NCBI GenBank assembly: GCA_963662175.1
Contig: OY759227.1
Location: 9,022,501-9,086,500, forward strand
Reading direction: 5' to 3'
From: Aradus depressus
Lineage: Eukaryota > Arthropoda > Insecta > Hemiptera > Aradidae
DNA length: 64,000 nt
The position numbers were made by a program, and so were the translations under genes. Shown piece after piece: positions 40,270-51,670 of the stretch (positions are counted from its first letter, which is position 1; the number at the start of each line of letters is the position of its first letter). Below the pieces are notes generated by a model that had not been told where the DNA came from, did no database searches, and saw nothing but the letters and a program-made list of their open reading frames with translations.

Positions 40270-42291
40270 GGGGATTACAGAGGTGCAGCATGCAATAGTT
40301 GTAATTTGAAATGTTGTATTCCTAAATTTATTCCAATTATTTTTCATAATCTCACAAACTATGATTCAAAATTTATAATTAGACAGCTGAGTAATAACAA
40401 TTGTGGGAGAGTTACAATTATACCTCACACTCAGGAAAAGTTTAAATCATTTTCAGTTAAGATTGACACATTTGGATGAGGTTTATTGATTCTTTTCGTT
40501 TTATAGCCTCTTGCTTGGATAAGCTTGCTCGAAATTAACCATCTGATGCATTTTTGGAAACATCATGTTTCTTTCCGAGTGAGTTAATGTCTCTCATGAC
40601 CCCAAAAAGGTGTGTTTCCATATGATTATGTAGACTCTATGAAGAAACTGGATGAGACCCAATTACCAACAGAGGAAGCATCTTTCAATTCGTTAACACA
40701 ATCACATATTGATGAGGAAGACTATACACATGCTCAGACCGTCTGGAAAACATTTCAATATACTATGTTGTGCAAGTACAGCGATATCTATTTAAAATCA
40801 GATGTTTTAATTGTATCGGCTCGTTTGAATCATTTCGAAACATGACTATGACAAACTATGGAGTTGATGCGGGCCACTATTATACGACAGCAGGACTCTC
40901 CTTTGATGCTATGTTGCGAAATACAAAGGCTAAGCTAACACTATTACAGGATTATGATATGATAATGTTTTTCGAGAAAGGTATAAGAGGGGGGATATGT
41001 CAAGCATCACATCGATATGCTACAGCAAACAATAAATGCATGGAAAATTATGACCCACAAAAAGAATCATCATACATCACTTATCTGGATGCTAACAATC
41101 TATACGGATATGCTATGAGCAAATATTTACCATCAGGCGATTTTCAATGGGTGGAAAGACCGGAATAGGTTGAAATTCTTAATTTACAAGAAGACGATGA
41201 TACAGGCTATGTATTTGAGGTGGACGTGAAGTACCCGGCAAAACTTCACGAGACGCATGATGATTTACCCTTTTTGGCAGAGGCGATTCCTCCCCCAGGT
41301 GGTAAGGTTAAAAAATTAATTCCTCATTTTAATTCACAGGAACGATATGTGGTACACTATGTAGCCTTGAAACAGGCTCTACAGCATGGACTCGAGATTT
41401 AAAAATCCATAGAGCAATCAGTTTCAAGCAATCACCCTGGCTTCGGTCCTATAAAGATCTCAATACACAGCTTAGACAAAATGCACAAAATGATTTCGAA
41501 AAAGATTTCTTCAAACTCATGAATAACTCTATATTCGGGAAGACGATGGATAATGTACGAAATCGACAGAATATACAGCTAGTCAAGACTGCAAGAGACA
41601 TGATGAGACTAATAGTAAAAGCTAATTTTCTTGAGAGAATTATCTATGACGAGGAGCTAGCAGCGGTTGTAATGGCTAAGACAAAAATATACTTTAATAA
41701 GCCCATTTATATAAGTATGTGGATACTCGATTTGTCCAAGGAACTCATGTATAGTGTATAGATTTCATTATGATTTAATGTTGCCTAAATACGGAAAGGA
41801 AAGATTAAAATTAATGTATTGTGATACTGACTCTCTTATCTATCATGATAACATATGACCTCTACACAGATATGCATTCAATGCTGGAGCATTTCGATAC
41901 GTCCAATTATCCTCCAGACCATGTGCTATTTTCACTCATTAATGAGCAGGTAATTGGAAAATTCAAAGATGGAGTATATGGTGAGATAATAGAAAAATTT
42001 ATTGCATTACGAGCAAAGGTGTATGGATTTTCCATTGCTTATAAGAAAATTGTAAAAAAGGCGAAAGGTGTATCACGTGCTTCACTGAGACATTTTATTT
42101 CTTTGGAAAATTACGAAAGGACACTATTTGATTCTACATTAATGTTCACATCCATGCGAAGTATAAGGGCATACAAGCATATACTGTATACCATTGATCA
42201 AAATAAATTGGCACTAAATCCATTTGATGATAAGCGATACATTCTTGAAGATGTCATATCTACTCATGCACATGGTCATTTTTTAAACTAA
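40270..42291 (+). pseudogene. Protein-primed DNA polymerase B, copy B (N-terminus deleted, frameshifted)
   Basis: Starts inside the exonuclease domain (DYRGAACNSCNLKCCIPK), keeps NLTNYDSKFII, the FPYDYVDSMKKLDETQ block, GIRGGICQASHRYA, motif A (YLDANNLYGYAM at 41082-41117), motif B (MNNSIFGKTMDNVRNR from 41519) and motif C (YCDTDSLIYH at about 41816). Exonuclease motif I and the zinc fingers are gone. Several frame breaks lie near 40478-40610, 40820, 41168, 41400, 41760 and 41848. Copy B holds the palm motifs that copy A has lost, and copy A holds the front part that copy B lacks. Confidence 0.88.
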
Positions 42292-42599
42292 TTCATTTTT
42301 CTCCCTTTTAACTCGTGAATTATCATCTTGTGAATTAACTACTGAGTGGACCCCCGAATCACTAGAAGAATTTCAAGACTGCCTAAAATGATATGCAGAT
42401 AAATATGATGAAGAGATGTGTGAAGTTCTTTCTGTCCCTAAATTTCCTCTACCATCGGCGGTCCACATTTCATCCCACCTCCTTATCCCTCCGTAACTTC
42501 CTCAAATGTGCTTTTGCTTTGACGTAGCGAGGAGGCTTAATTGATTTATATGATCAAGAACAAAGAGAAGCACAATTCACTTAATTTTTGATTTTATGT

Positions 42600-43120
42600 C
42601 TAATTTTTTTTTTGTTTTAGAACTGTCCACATGATCGAGGGATACAAACTGAGAATAACTCACTTATTTTTTCTGTTTATTGTTTCAGTTGGGCCGCCGT
42701 CATCAGGCCTTTTTGAGGCGGCTTCGGTCTGTCCCCATCTCTTACGTGCGGGAAGTGAGGGAACTCCTTCCCCTTCAAACGATTTGGCGGGTCAGGGAAG
42801 GATACGACCGTTGCCCTCATAGTGAGGGGGAGCACTTGGGAGGTGCGACTCCCAGAAAAATATAATCATGTCGTTGATGACATATTCTTATGGGAGTCGC
42901 CCGACTATGGGGTTTCCCTCACATATGGAGGCAGCGTAAGAGGAGTAAAAAAAATATATTTTAAGTATGATTTTAAATATATCCATTAACAGATTAAATA
43001 ATTTTAATTTTTATGTTTATTCTTCTGTTTTCTGTTATAGAGAAAACCCCGACTTCGAGCCCCCAAAAATCGACTACAGCGCCCCTCACGCTGACGAAGA
43101 ATATCAATTTTGGGGGTGTC
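42600..43120 (+). pseudogene. Small spliced Maverick gene, copy B (hypothetical)
   Basis: Homologue of 38340-38875. The frame giving VRGSTWEVRLPEKYN and WESPDYGVSLTYG is kept, as are the donor-like gtaaga near 42938 and the acceptor ttctgttatag before 43041, followed by ENPDFEPPKIDYSAPHADEE. Changes between the copies are mostly silent or conservative in this frame. Identity unknown. Confidence 0.35.
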
Positions 43121-43132
43121 GATCTATAAAAT

Positions 43133-43324
43133 TGTAGCGTTGTTCACCGAATCATTGATAACCACAAATTTCATCTTATATATTTTTATTTGCACACATT
43201 CAAAACGCTCTTTTTCAGATCACTTTTTTAGATCACACAACAATATATATATATTTTTAATTATCACACTTAAAAATATATATATTAAAATATAAAATAT
43301 AAAATAACATGTGGCTACGCCACA
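43133..43324 (-). repeat. 3' LTR of the gypsy element
   Basis: 192 bp, plus-strand ends tgtagcgttgttcaccgaat and gtggctacgccaca. Purine-rich tract AGGAGGGAAGAG (minus strand, 43336-43325) immediately precedes it and would prime plus-strand synthesis. Confidence 0.92.
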
Positions 43325-44367
43325 CTCTTCCCTCCTGTCAATGCGGTCGTTCGTCCCGGTCAGCGGTGTACTTTTTTAGCCGATTGAAGTGGACCACGAG
43401 TCGCCTCCTGGGGTTCCTCTCAGCTTGGATGCGGAACGTGACGTCCGATAACTTCTTAAGTATCCGGTGGGGTCCCTCCCAGGGCCGGTGGAATTTGGCG
43501 CTCCTGCGTCGCCGCACCATCGGACACCACAGCCAGACTGACTCCCCGACCTCCAACTCTTCCCCCTTGCAGCGCCTGTCGTAGAGGTCCTTTTGTCTCC
43601 GCTGACCTTTGATTTGGGCTTCCCGCATGCATTCATACGCTTCCTCCAGTTGCAGGCACCAGCTCCTGACGAACTCATGCAATTCGCCTTGTTCTTCAAC
43701 GTATGTCTACAGGGAGCCAAACCTCCCTACCAAACAGGGCGTAGTATGGTGTCATGTGGGTGGTTTCATGCTGGCTGGATCTGTAGGCCAACATAAGCAA
43801 GGGGAGCTGGATGTCCCAGTCATCCTGATGTTGGTTAATATAATGGCTCAGCATTTGACATAATGTCCGATTGAACCGCTTCACCAGGCCATCCGACTGA
43901 GGGTGGTACGGGGTGGTCCTTGTCTTTTTAATGTGGAGCCTTTTTGTCAAATCCTGAAACAGCTGAGCCTCGAATTGTCGCCCCTGATCAGTGTGAATTT
44001 CGTACGGCACACCATAGCGCGCAACGAAATCTTCTATGAATGCTTCGGCTACGGTCTCAGCCTCGATATTATGAAGGGGGTATGCCTCCACCCACTTGGT
44101 GAAATAGTCCGAAACTACCAACACGTACCTTTTATCCCGTCGAGTTCTAGGGAGAGGCCCCAGGAGGTCCATGGCCACCCGCTGAAATGGAAATCCTGCA
44201 GTAGACTGCTGCTTGGGGGCCCGGGGTCTGGTGCCTTTACGTGCTCCACAGTCTGGGCAGCAGTGGCGAATAAAATCTGGCGCGCAACTTCTGAACTGTC
44301 CGGGTGATTCCCAAATGTGCGCCCGTCACATCATCGTGTAGGCTTTTGAGGATCTCCTCCCTCCGAC

Positions 44368-44369
<2 letters not shown>
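43325..44369 (-). pseudogene. Gypsy integrase (catalytic Glu changed to Lys, frame-broken)
   Basis: Zinc domain with LHDDVTGAHLG (H-x6-H) and CPDCGARKGTRP. The core reads VAMDLLGPLPRT (first Asp), EIHTDQGRQFEA (second Asp) and YHPQSDGLVKRFNRTL, where the family has Glu before RFNRT; here it is Lys (aag). The C-terminal GPY/F-type module follows: VGESVWLWCPM, KFHRPWEGPHRILKKLSD, VHFNRLKKYT. Frameshifts near 43690 and 44180-44230 separate three frames. The N-terminal side ends at the R1-like insertion at 44369. An enzyme with the Lys would be inactive. Confidence 0.88.
44360..44369. repeat. Target-site duplication of the R1-like element (left)
   Basis: cctccgacac, repeated exactly at 50131-50140 on the other side of the inserted element. 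Confidence 0.8.
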
Positions 44370-44417
<48 letters not shown>

Positions 44418-44699
44418 CTCGGGTGCTCCGGTTAATCACCCGGCCCGTTTTTTTCGTCGGGGAATGAGGATACATGACATGGTTATGCTAAATTTATTTA
44501 TTTATTTGTTGCTGTGGGTGTCTGGGGGCGACAGCCTCTGGTCCCTTGCGGGACAAACTGGCGCTCCCAGACCCCCTTGTGTTGCGGCTGCCAGATGGCG
44601 CCGAGAGAGCTCAGGATCTTGGAGTGGGGGCTGCTACTACATCGCGGTCGCCGGGGGTAGACATCGGGCCGCAGCCCGTCAATCGCCCCCGGCGCCGGG

Positions 44700-47600
44700 T
44701 CAAGCGGGCTTTTTCTGTTCCCGCCAGGAGGTGACAAACCGGCCGAACGCCGGATAGTTCGACTCCGTCATCAACTCCGGCAGGCTCAATCCCAGATATG
44801 ATCCTGTCGCGCGGATCAACTCCACCCTAGACCTGTCGTACAGCGGGCAATCGAGGACCACGTGTTCTGCAGTCTCGATGCCGCCACACGAGCAGTTTGG
44901 GCTATCCTTCCTCTTGAAGAAGAAGAGTTTGGAGTTGAAGTCGCCGTGACCTGATAGTACCTGGGATGTCCAGTGATCGGGTTGTACCCAAGTGGAGCGT
45001 AGGCGGACCTGGACATCAGGGATGTACGCGAATGTCGTTCGGCCATCGGAGGAGCGCGACCATCGCTGTTGCCACTTGTTCATTATCCAGTCTTGGACCA
45101 TGTCCCTGCAACGCTCTGGTCCGTTCTGTCTACGTAGCTCACCCTCCAGGGCGAGGCGCAAGGGCTCATCTATATCTGCTCTCAGGGGCAAATTGCGTCT
45201 ACAGTAGTACGAGGCGACCGCCCCGTCCAAGACCAAGTCTATGGGCGGAGCTCCCGCCAGCACCTGTAGCGCTGCCGTGGAGACAGTACGATAGGCCTTT
45301 GTGACTCTCAGGAGGGCGGCTCTTTGGGCCTATAGCAGTCTCGTTCTCCGCTGCTTGGTGGGGCGATACCACCACCCTGCAGCAGCGTACCGTGCTATAG
45401 CCTCGAATACCCCCGTGTAGATTGTTCTACACGCTGAGTAGTCGAGGCCCCATGTTGCGCGAGCTAGGCGGCTCAGAGCGTTGAAGGTGGCATTGGTCCT
45501 TTCCTTGATGGCAACAGCGTGGGGAGTCGCGCTGAAGCCCGGACCCAGTCTCACACCTAGGTATGTGACCGCCTCCGGGAACTCAACGCGCATCCCCCGG
45601 ATTCTCAAGGAGAAGGGGTGGCGGGCGTCGGTTTTCCCTCTCATCAGCAGGGCCGTAGTCTTGCTTGGTGAGAGGTTCAGCTTGTTGGCGCAGCACCAGC
45701 TGTCGACGAAGTCGATGGCGGCTTGGGCTACGCGGGTCAGAGCTGCCCGGCTATCAGCGTGCACCGTGATTGCGAGATCGTCAACATAGGCAATAGCCTT
45801 ATATTCACGACTCTCGAGCTCACGGAGCAGTCCATCAAAGAGTATGTTCCAGAGTGTTGGTCCTAGGACTGAGCCCTGGGGGCATCCTCTGGTGATGTTC
45901 ACCGATGTGCCAGCATACAGCTGGCTCACAGTCGCAGAACGGCCGTCAAGGAAGCTGGATATCAGCCCAAATATATTCCTAGGCGGTCCCATTGCACGCA
46001 GTCGCGTGAGGATGGCAGGCCACCAGGCGCAGTCGAACGCCGCCGCGATGTCAAAGAAGATACAGAGGGCATATTTGCCTCTGGTCCCTTCGACATCCGA
46101 CCTCAGCGTTATCAACGCGTCCTCTGTTGACCTGCCCCTCAAGCAACCATATTGCCTAGGGGATACGAAGGCGTATACCTGGGTGCGGATTCTGTCGAGA
46201 ACGAGTCCCTCCAGTATCTTCCCGAACAGAGACAGAAGGCTGATCGGTCTGTAGCTGCCTGCCAAGGAAAGGTCCCTATCCCCAGGCTTGACAAACGTGC
46301 ACACCATGGCCCGCTTCCAAGCACTAGGGAAGTGGCCTCGCCTTAGGCAGGCATTGTACAAGTAGAGTAGGTCTGTCTTAATGACCGGGTAGGCTTTCTT
46401 GATAATGGCCGCGTCCATGAGATCGCTCCCAGGAGCGCCGCCACTCTTCTGCCTCCCAATCACCAGGGTCAGGTCTAGCTCGTCCCAGTCAGGGGCATCC
46501 TCCGTGTTCGGCAAGTCACGGGCAGCACACCTGATGTTTTGTTGAGTGGGTGTATCCCCTGCCGGGTCGTCTTCCGGGAAGGCCTGGCTTAGGTACATCC
46601 CGCCGGCCTCCTCCAGGGACAAGGCATACTGCATGCCATCCCTGATTGAAGCCACCGGGGCGACCGCCTTAAGCCTCCCAGTGGCGACCCGGTAGGGAAT
46701 CCCCCACGGGTTTTTGCTGGACTCGTCTTCAACAAACCTCCTCCAGCTGGTTCTCTTGGCGGCTTCGATGCTCCGACCGTAGGCCTCGCTGAGCTGCCGG
46801 TACTCTTCCCTGCGAATAACCCGATGGAGTTGGTCTCGGCACCGCTGGTACCGCCTCCTGGCACGATAAACGGCTCTCTTGGCGAGGGTGAGGTCTTCAC
46901 TCCACCAGGGGACTTTCCTCAACCGGTCGACCTTCTTGGGGATGGTTTCGTCGGCAGCTCTCAGTAAAATACTACTGAGCCTATCGACGCCTTCCTCAAT
47001 CTGGTCTACCGGGTCGGAACCCCTGAGACCTTCCCATTCCTCGTCACAGGAGTAGGCAGCAGCGGCGGCCACGAAGGCTTCCGGTATCGCTTTGCGAGTT
47101 GCAAAGCGAGGGTCCCTAGACCTGACTGTCGTTAGCCGGGCGTCAAAGAGCCTCACGTCTAGGACTTCATGGTCACTAGACGTAACCCCTCGGACTTCCC
47201 AGCCACTGACAGCCCTGTATAGTTCTCCAGAAACCAACGTGACATCGATGTGCGATTCTCCATTGTGGCCACGAAAAGTGGGCGGAGAATGCTGGTCATT
47301 AACTATGCACAGGTCATGGCGGGCGATCAACTCCATTTGTCTGTCCCCCCGGCGGTCGGTGCGAACCGATCCCCAGGATGCAGACCAGGCATTGGCGTCC
47401 ACCATGACTATGACTTGGCGTCCCGCTAGTTCGTCCAGAACGTGGTCCAAGTGGCCCAATTGCACGTCTATGCGCTCAGACGGAGGGAAATATCCGCTGA
47501 TTACATAGCAATCGACGTTGGCGTGCCTGATACAGGCCACAGCAATGTGGCTGGTGGACAGATGGTGGAGCGCCATCACATCCACCTGGGGGCCGGTCAC

Positions 47601-47828
47601 AACAATTGCGGCCATAGGCCGTTCGTTGTTCCTTGCGCCAGTTATTACTCTGTGGCCAATACCAAGGCCTGCCACGCGATTTCCTATACAATAGGGTTCC
47701 TGTAGAGCCAAGAGCTGGACGGACTCATCGTACACCAGTGCTCGCAACTCATCCGCCACTCTCTTACGCCTATTCATGTTGTGCTGGACAACGTGGATTC
47801 CGGTGCGCTCCCTAACTCTACCCGCCAT
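44700..47828 (-). pseudogene. R1-like ORF2 (endonuclease + reverse transcriptase), one internal stop
   Basis: Starts MAGRVRERTGIHVVQHNMNR; I use this Met because its ATG overlaps the ORF1 stop. The endonuclease shows LLALQEPYC, VIMVDANAWSASWG, ESHIDVTLVS and TSSDHEVLDV. The RT shows GGAPGSDLMDAAIIKK, TFVKPGDRDL, YRPISLLSLFGKILEGLV, QYGCLRGRSTEDALITL, FFDIAAAFDCAW, GCPQGSVLGPTLWNILFD and the catalytic IAYVDDLAITV. After TRLL a single TAG (45330-45332) interrupts, and the same frame continues (AQRAALLRVTKAYRTVST) to the C-terminal zinc motif CSCGGIETAEHVVLDCPLY. Total about 1043 codons, normal for the clade. The TAG could come from a CAG. Confidence 0.9.
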
Positions 47829-49792
47829 AGTCCGTGCGCGAGGCCAGCTTCTCAAGCGCGCGGATGTATGACGGGCATGTCGCGCTATCAGCGCTATGGG
47901 TCACGCCCGGTTTCCCGCTGCCGCAGTTGCAACACTTCGGCGGCAACGATTTCTTTTTACAGCTGGAGCTGTCGTGCCCTACCATTGCACACCAAGCACA
48001 CACCCTCTCCCTGCTTGGGCAACGCTTCTCCGGGTGGCCGAAGCCATGGCATCTCCCACATCTGGTTACATCCAGGCAATCCCGCACTGCACAAGTGTAC
48101 CATCCTAGGATGATCCTCCCTGAGGTGACGAGAGCCCTCCGAGTCGCAGGGGTGGTCTCTACCACCCAGCGCACCGTCGATCTGCCGGGGGGGCCCTTCC
48201 TATAAATGGGGACTATGGGGGAGAGGTCGGGGAATTGGGCTTGAAACCTCCTGGTGAGGTCCTCGGCCGACCAACCCGCGGGCACGTCGAAGACCGCTAA
48301 GCGCGGTCTTCTCCTGTGCAGCGCCTCCGCCTTTAGGCCCAACTCCTGGAGACGAGCATTGGACGTCAGCGCTTCGAGTTCTTCGGCCGAGGTCTGCTGT
48401 TTTTCATAGTGATCCCGAGCTCTCCCGGGGTCACCTGCTCCATAGCGTCCGCCAGCGGGCGTGAGTCCTCCTTGCTGGACAGCTCGACCACGGCCAAGAA
48501 CGTCTTAGGGCGATTTTGGCTCTCCCCGGCCGTGGCGAGCTGCCGGAGGACGTCTTCCTTCCTCTTGGTAGGTGGTAGCGGTCGTTGTCCCAGCCGGGCT
48601 GTCGAGGGACGGATTTCTTCTTCTTCTTGGCCCTCACCACCTGGATCCATTCTGCTGGGTCCGGAAGGGCCGGGTTCACAGGGTCCAGGGGGGCAGGGTG
48701 TTGCGCTGTCTTCTTGAGGGGCGGTGGTGGGGGGCGAGGCTGGGGGGGAGCTCCGTCCACTTCCATCCCCCGCACCGCGGGCACGGAGGGGGGAACCCTG
48801 ACTGGAGCCGGGGGGGTTTTTCTGGTGGGCGCCACGGCCGCTTGGTTCTTCTTATTCTTCATCTTCTTCTTTCCCCTTTCTTTCTCCCCCGTTCCGTGGC
48901 CATCCCCCACCCCTCCCTGGTTCAAATCTCCAAGAGGGGGAGGGAAGACGGCGGGGGGGGAGGGGGCGGGCGGGGGCTGGGGGATGGCCGGACGGGCCCT
49001 GAGGGCCTCCGCGAGAGTCGCGGTAAGGCCCTCCATCATCATCCTGGCCGTCTCAGTCCTGGCCTCGGCCACCTCCTGGGCTGCCATTATCTTTACGATC
49101 AGTCTGGCTACTCCCCGGTTGATCTTATCACGGCCTGCCAGGCTGACTCTACTTTTTGCGACGATGTTTGTGATCGACGTTTGTATTGAGTAGGCCTCCT
49201 CTGGCTGGCCGATGGCCTCTTCGGGGGTCGCCTTCCGGGCTCTCTTCCTCCCCCGAGTGAGGGGGGTAAAGGCGAGGGTTGGGGTGGTCATTGCAGGGGG
49301 AGCTGTTCTCTTTAACGGGGGGGGGGCGGGGGTCGTGGTTTCAGGATTGCTGGGGGGGGGGGAGAAGAGGTGTTTTAGATTTCCTAGGGGGGGGGTGGGT
49401 GGTTTAATCGGAAGGGGGGGGGGGGATCTGATAAGGGATGTAGAGGGCTTGAAGGGCTGAAGGGGGGGGTAATTTTTACAATCAAGGGGGGGTGAAGCGG
49501 GTGGAGAACTAGTTGGGGGGTGATTTATGGGTGGGGGGGTCTGTTCGCGATGTACAGATGGGGGTTTATCTGGGTGGGTAGCCACAGGTCCATTAGCCCT
49601 CTGGTCCGGCTGCAGACGGGCTACTGCCCTCCCCGGGTCCGGTTCACGGGATGGGGACTGGGGGCAAGGAGGGGGGCGTAGGCTCCTCCCACTCCCTCCC
49701 TCGGTGGCGCCACTTATCTGGGAGGGAGCTGGCGTTGGCACGGGATCCTTATGCTCTCGACTCCTGGAGGCAACTGGCGGGGTCCTCTCCAT
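47818..49792 (-). pseudogene. R1-like ORF1 (Gag-like, proline-rich, CCHC knuckles), frameshifted
   Basis: N-terminal ~230 residues are proline-rich (PPPLPIKPPTPPLG) with C-runs at the DNA level. A coiled segment follows with KINRGVARLIVKIMAAQEVA. The frame changes at about 48430-48650 and again before 48342, where the conserved Gag end is read: LAVFDVPAGWSAEDLTRRFQ, WVVETTPATRRALVTSGRI and the zinc knuckles CGRCHGFGHPEKRC, CAWCAMVGHDSSSC and CCNCGS. It ends RTDYGG at 47818, overlapping the ORF2 start. Such proteins bind the element RNA. Frameshifts sit in homopolymer-rich DNA and could be sequencing errors. Confidence 0.8.
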
Positions 49793-49799
49793 AGCGCTG

Positions 49800-49879
49800 G
49801 GTGGGGGACACTAGACACGCCTACTTGTCTTATCTCCTCGCCACACTAGACTGGGTTCCGTATTTAAGATTTTAAATTC

Positions 49880-49925
<46 letters not shown>

Positions 49926-50130
49926 CTTTTTCTTTTCTTTTTTTTTTCACTTAAATGTACACCACACTACCGGACCGATTGAGGTGAAATTTTGTATTTC
50001 ACCTCCTTCAATACCCTGCCAGGGTATAGCAGCGTCAAACCTAACAATAACTCACTTGTACACTTCGGATAAACACTCGACGTAGAGACTGTTTATAAGG
50101 CAACCTCTCGCGGCGGAGGTTGGCACACCA
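49800..50130 (-). other. 5' UTR of the R1-like element
   Basis: Between the target duplication and ORF1. On the minus strand it begins TGGTGTGCCAACCTCCGCCG, soon followed by TATAAACAGTCTCTACGTC, and includes an A-run at 49926-49882. No coding potential. Confidence 0.6.
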
Positions 50131-51670
50131 CCTCCGACACCTGGTTATCACCAGCTGGTATCGGTCAGGCTTCCCGTCTTCTTCCCACCGACGATACAAC
50201 AGGTCGTTCCTTACTTTCAACCTTGCCCACTGCGTCCATGGGCTCACTAACGCAGGGTCTTTACCCCGTATTTCACTGAATTGCGGTCGCGTGCCTTGTT
50301 CCAACCACTGTCGGACTGTCGCTAGCCGCGGATCCGCTTCTTGCGCGACTCGCAGAGTATCGTCCTGGGGCTGGAGGATGACAGCTACTCGTCCTCCACT
50401 AGCTTCGTCTACGTCAGGTTGGTCCCCACACTGGCGGCAAGCTCGCGAGAGGCCATCCGCGTTCCCGTGTAGCTTTCCTGGGCGATGGACAACTTCATAG
50501 TAATAGGGTGCCAGAAGTTCCAGCCATCTGACAACTTGCCCCTCCGGTTCCTTAAAAGACTGGAGCCACCTTAATCAACTGTGGTCAGTTCTTACCGAGA
50601 ACGTCGTTCCATACAGATAGCAACGGAACTGCCGAACTTCATAGACCAAGGCCAACATTTCCTTTCTTGTGGTACAGACAGTAGCGTCGCTCCGCCTTGG
50701 TCAAGGATCGTCCAGCATAGCTGACTACCCTCTCGATGTTCCCGTCCTGGACCTGGCTGAGAACGGCCCCTAAACCTGTGTCACTTGCGTCGCAATCCAG
50801 GACGAATCGGCCCTTTTCCTTCGGGAGAGCTAGAACTGGGGCGTTTACCATTGCTCGCTTCAGTTGGTCAAATCGGCGCAGCAGATCCGGCCCAAACTGG
50901 AACTTTTTATCTTTATCGGCCGCCTTGTATAGTGGGTCTGCTAGCTCCGCGAAAACTTTAATAAACCGCCGGTAATATGCAGTGAATCCTAAAAATGACC
51001 TCAGCCCCTTCGCGTCGAGAGGCACAGGCCAATCTATGACGGCCTTCAGTTTTTCTGGGTTAGTGGCGATGCCTTCCGCCGAGATAACATGGTCCAGGAA
51101 GCTTATGTTTCGGCGCAATAGTTGACACTTTTGGGGTTTCAAGCGCAAATTAGCTTCACGGATCCTGATGAAGACCATTCTGAGTCTATCTAGGTGCTCC
51201 TCGAAGGTCGTGCTCCAAACGACTATATCGTCCAAATATACCATGGCGACCTTCCACTTTAAGCCGCTCAGTACTGCATCCATCAGTCGCTGGAATGTAC
51301 TTGGAGCGTTAGAAAGTCCAAATGGTAGGACTCTGAACTGGAACAACCCTTCGCTCGTGATAAACGCTGTTTTTTCTTTGTCCTGCACTTCCATTTCCAC
51401 CTGCCAGTAACCAGCAGCCAGATCGAGCGAAGAGAAGTACTTAGCCCCCGACAAATTGTCTAGGATGTCGTCGATTCTCGGAAGGGGGTACGCATCCTTC
51501 TTCGTCACGGCGTTGAGGCGGCGGTAGTCGACGCAGAATCTCGTGCTCCCGTCTTTTTTTTTTACTAGGACGATAGGGCTCGACCAAGGAGACGTTGACG
51601 GCTCTATCACCCCCTGCCCCTGCATATCTTTGACCAGCTGCTCTACCTCCACTCGTCGCTGGAAAGGGAT
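50131..51670 (-). pseudogene. Gypsy reverse transcriptase and RNase H, frame-broken
   Basis: RT: VIEPSTSPWSSPIVLVKKKD, RFCVDYRRLNAVTKKDAYPL, FSSLDLAAGYWQVEM, LPFGLSNAPSTFQRLMD and the catalytic VYLDDIVVWS (about 51227-51250 on the plus strand). RNase H begins VLDCDASDTGLGAVL (first Asp), followed by the frame break at about 50660; in the next frame come MLALVYEVRQFRCYLYG and TDHS, an in-frame TGA at about 50578, LRWLQSFKEPEG and VVHRPGKLHGNADGLSR. It ends RYQLVITRC at the R1-like insertion. The RT itself is intact. Confidence 0.9.

Larger units (their letters stand above)
44370..50130 (-). mobile_element. R1-like non-LTR retrotransposon inserted in the gypsy element
   Basis: Minus-strand element: 5' UTR at 50130-49793 (with a long A-run), proline-rich ORF1 with zinc knuckles, ORF2 with endonuclease and RT, 3' UTR and a poly(A) tail (T-run at 44369-44417 on the plus strand). 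The 10-bp duplication cctccgacac flanks it. ORF1 and ORF2 overlap through atggcgggtag, as in R1-type elements. It has one stop in ORF2 and frame breaks in ORF1, otherwise nearly full length. Confidence 0.88.

Noticed and set aside
48572..49814. Long plus-strand and alternative-frame ORFs in GC-rich DNA
   Set aside because: They mirror the proline-rich R1-like ORF1 on the minus strand and have no protein features of their own.
50041..50304. 87-codon minus-strand ORF as a gene
   Set aside because: It crosses the R1-like insertion joint at 50130, mixing gypsy polyprotein and R1 5' UTR.
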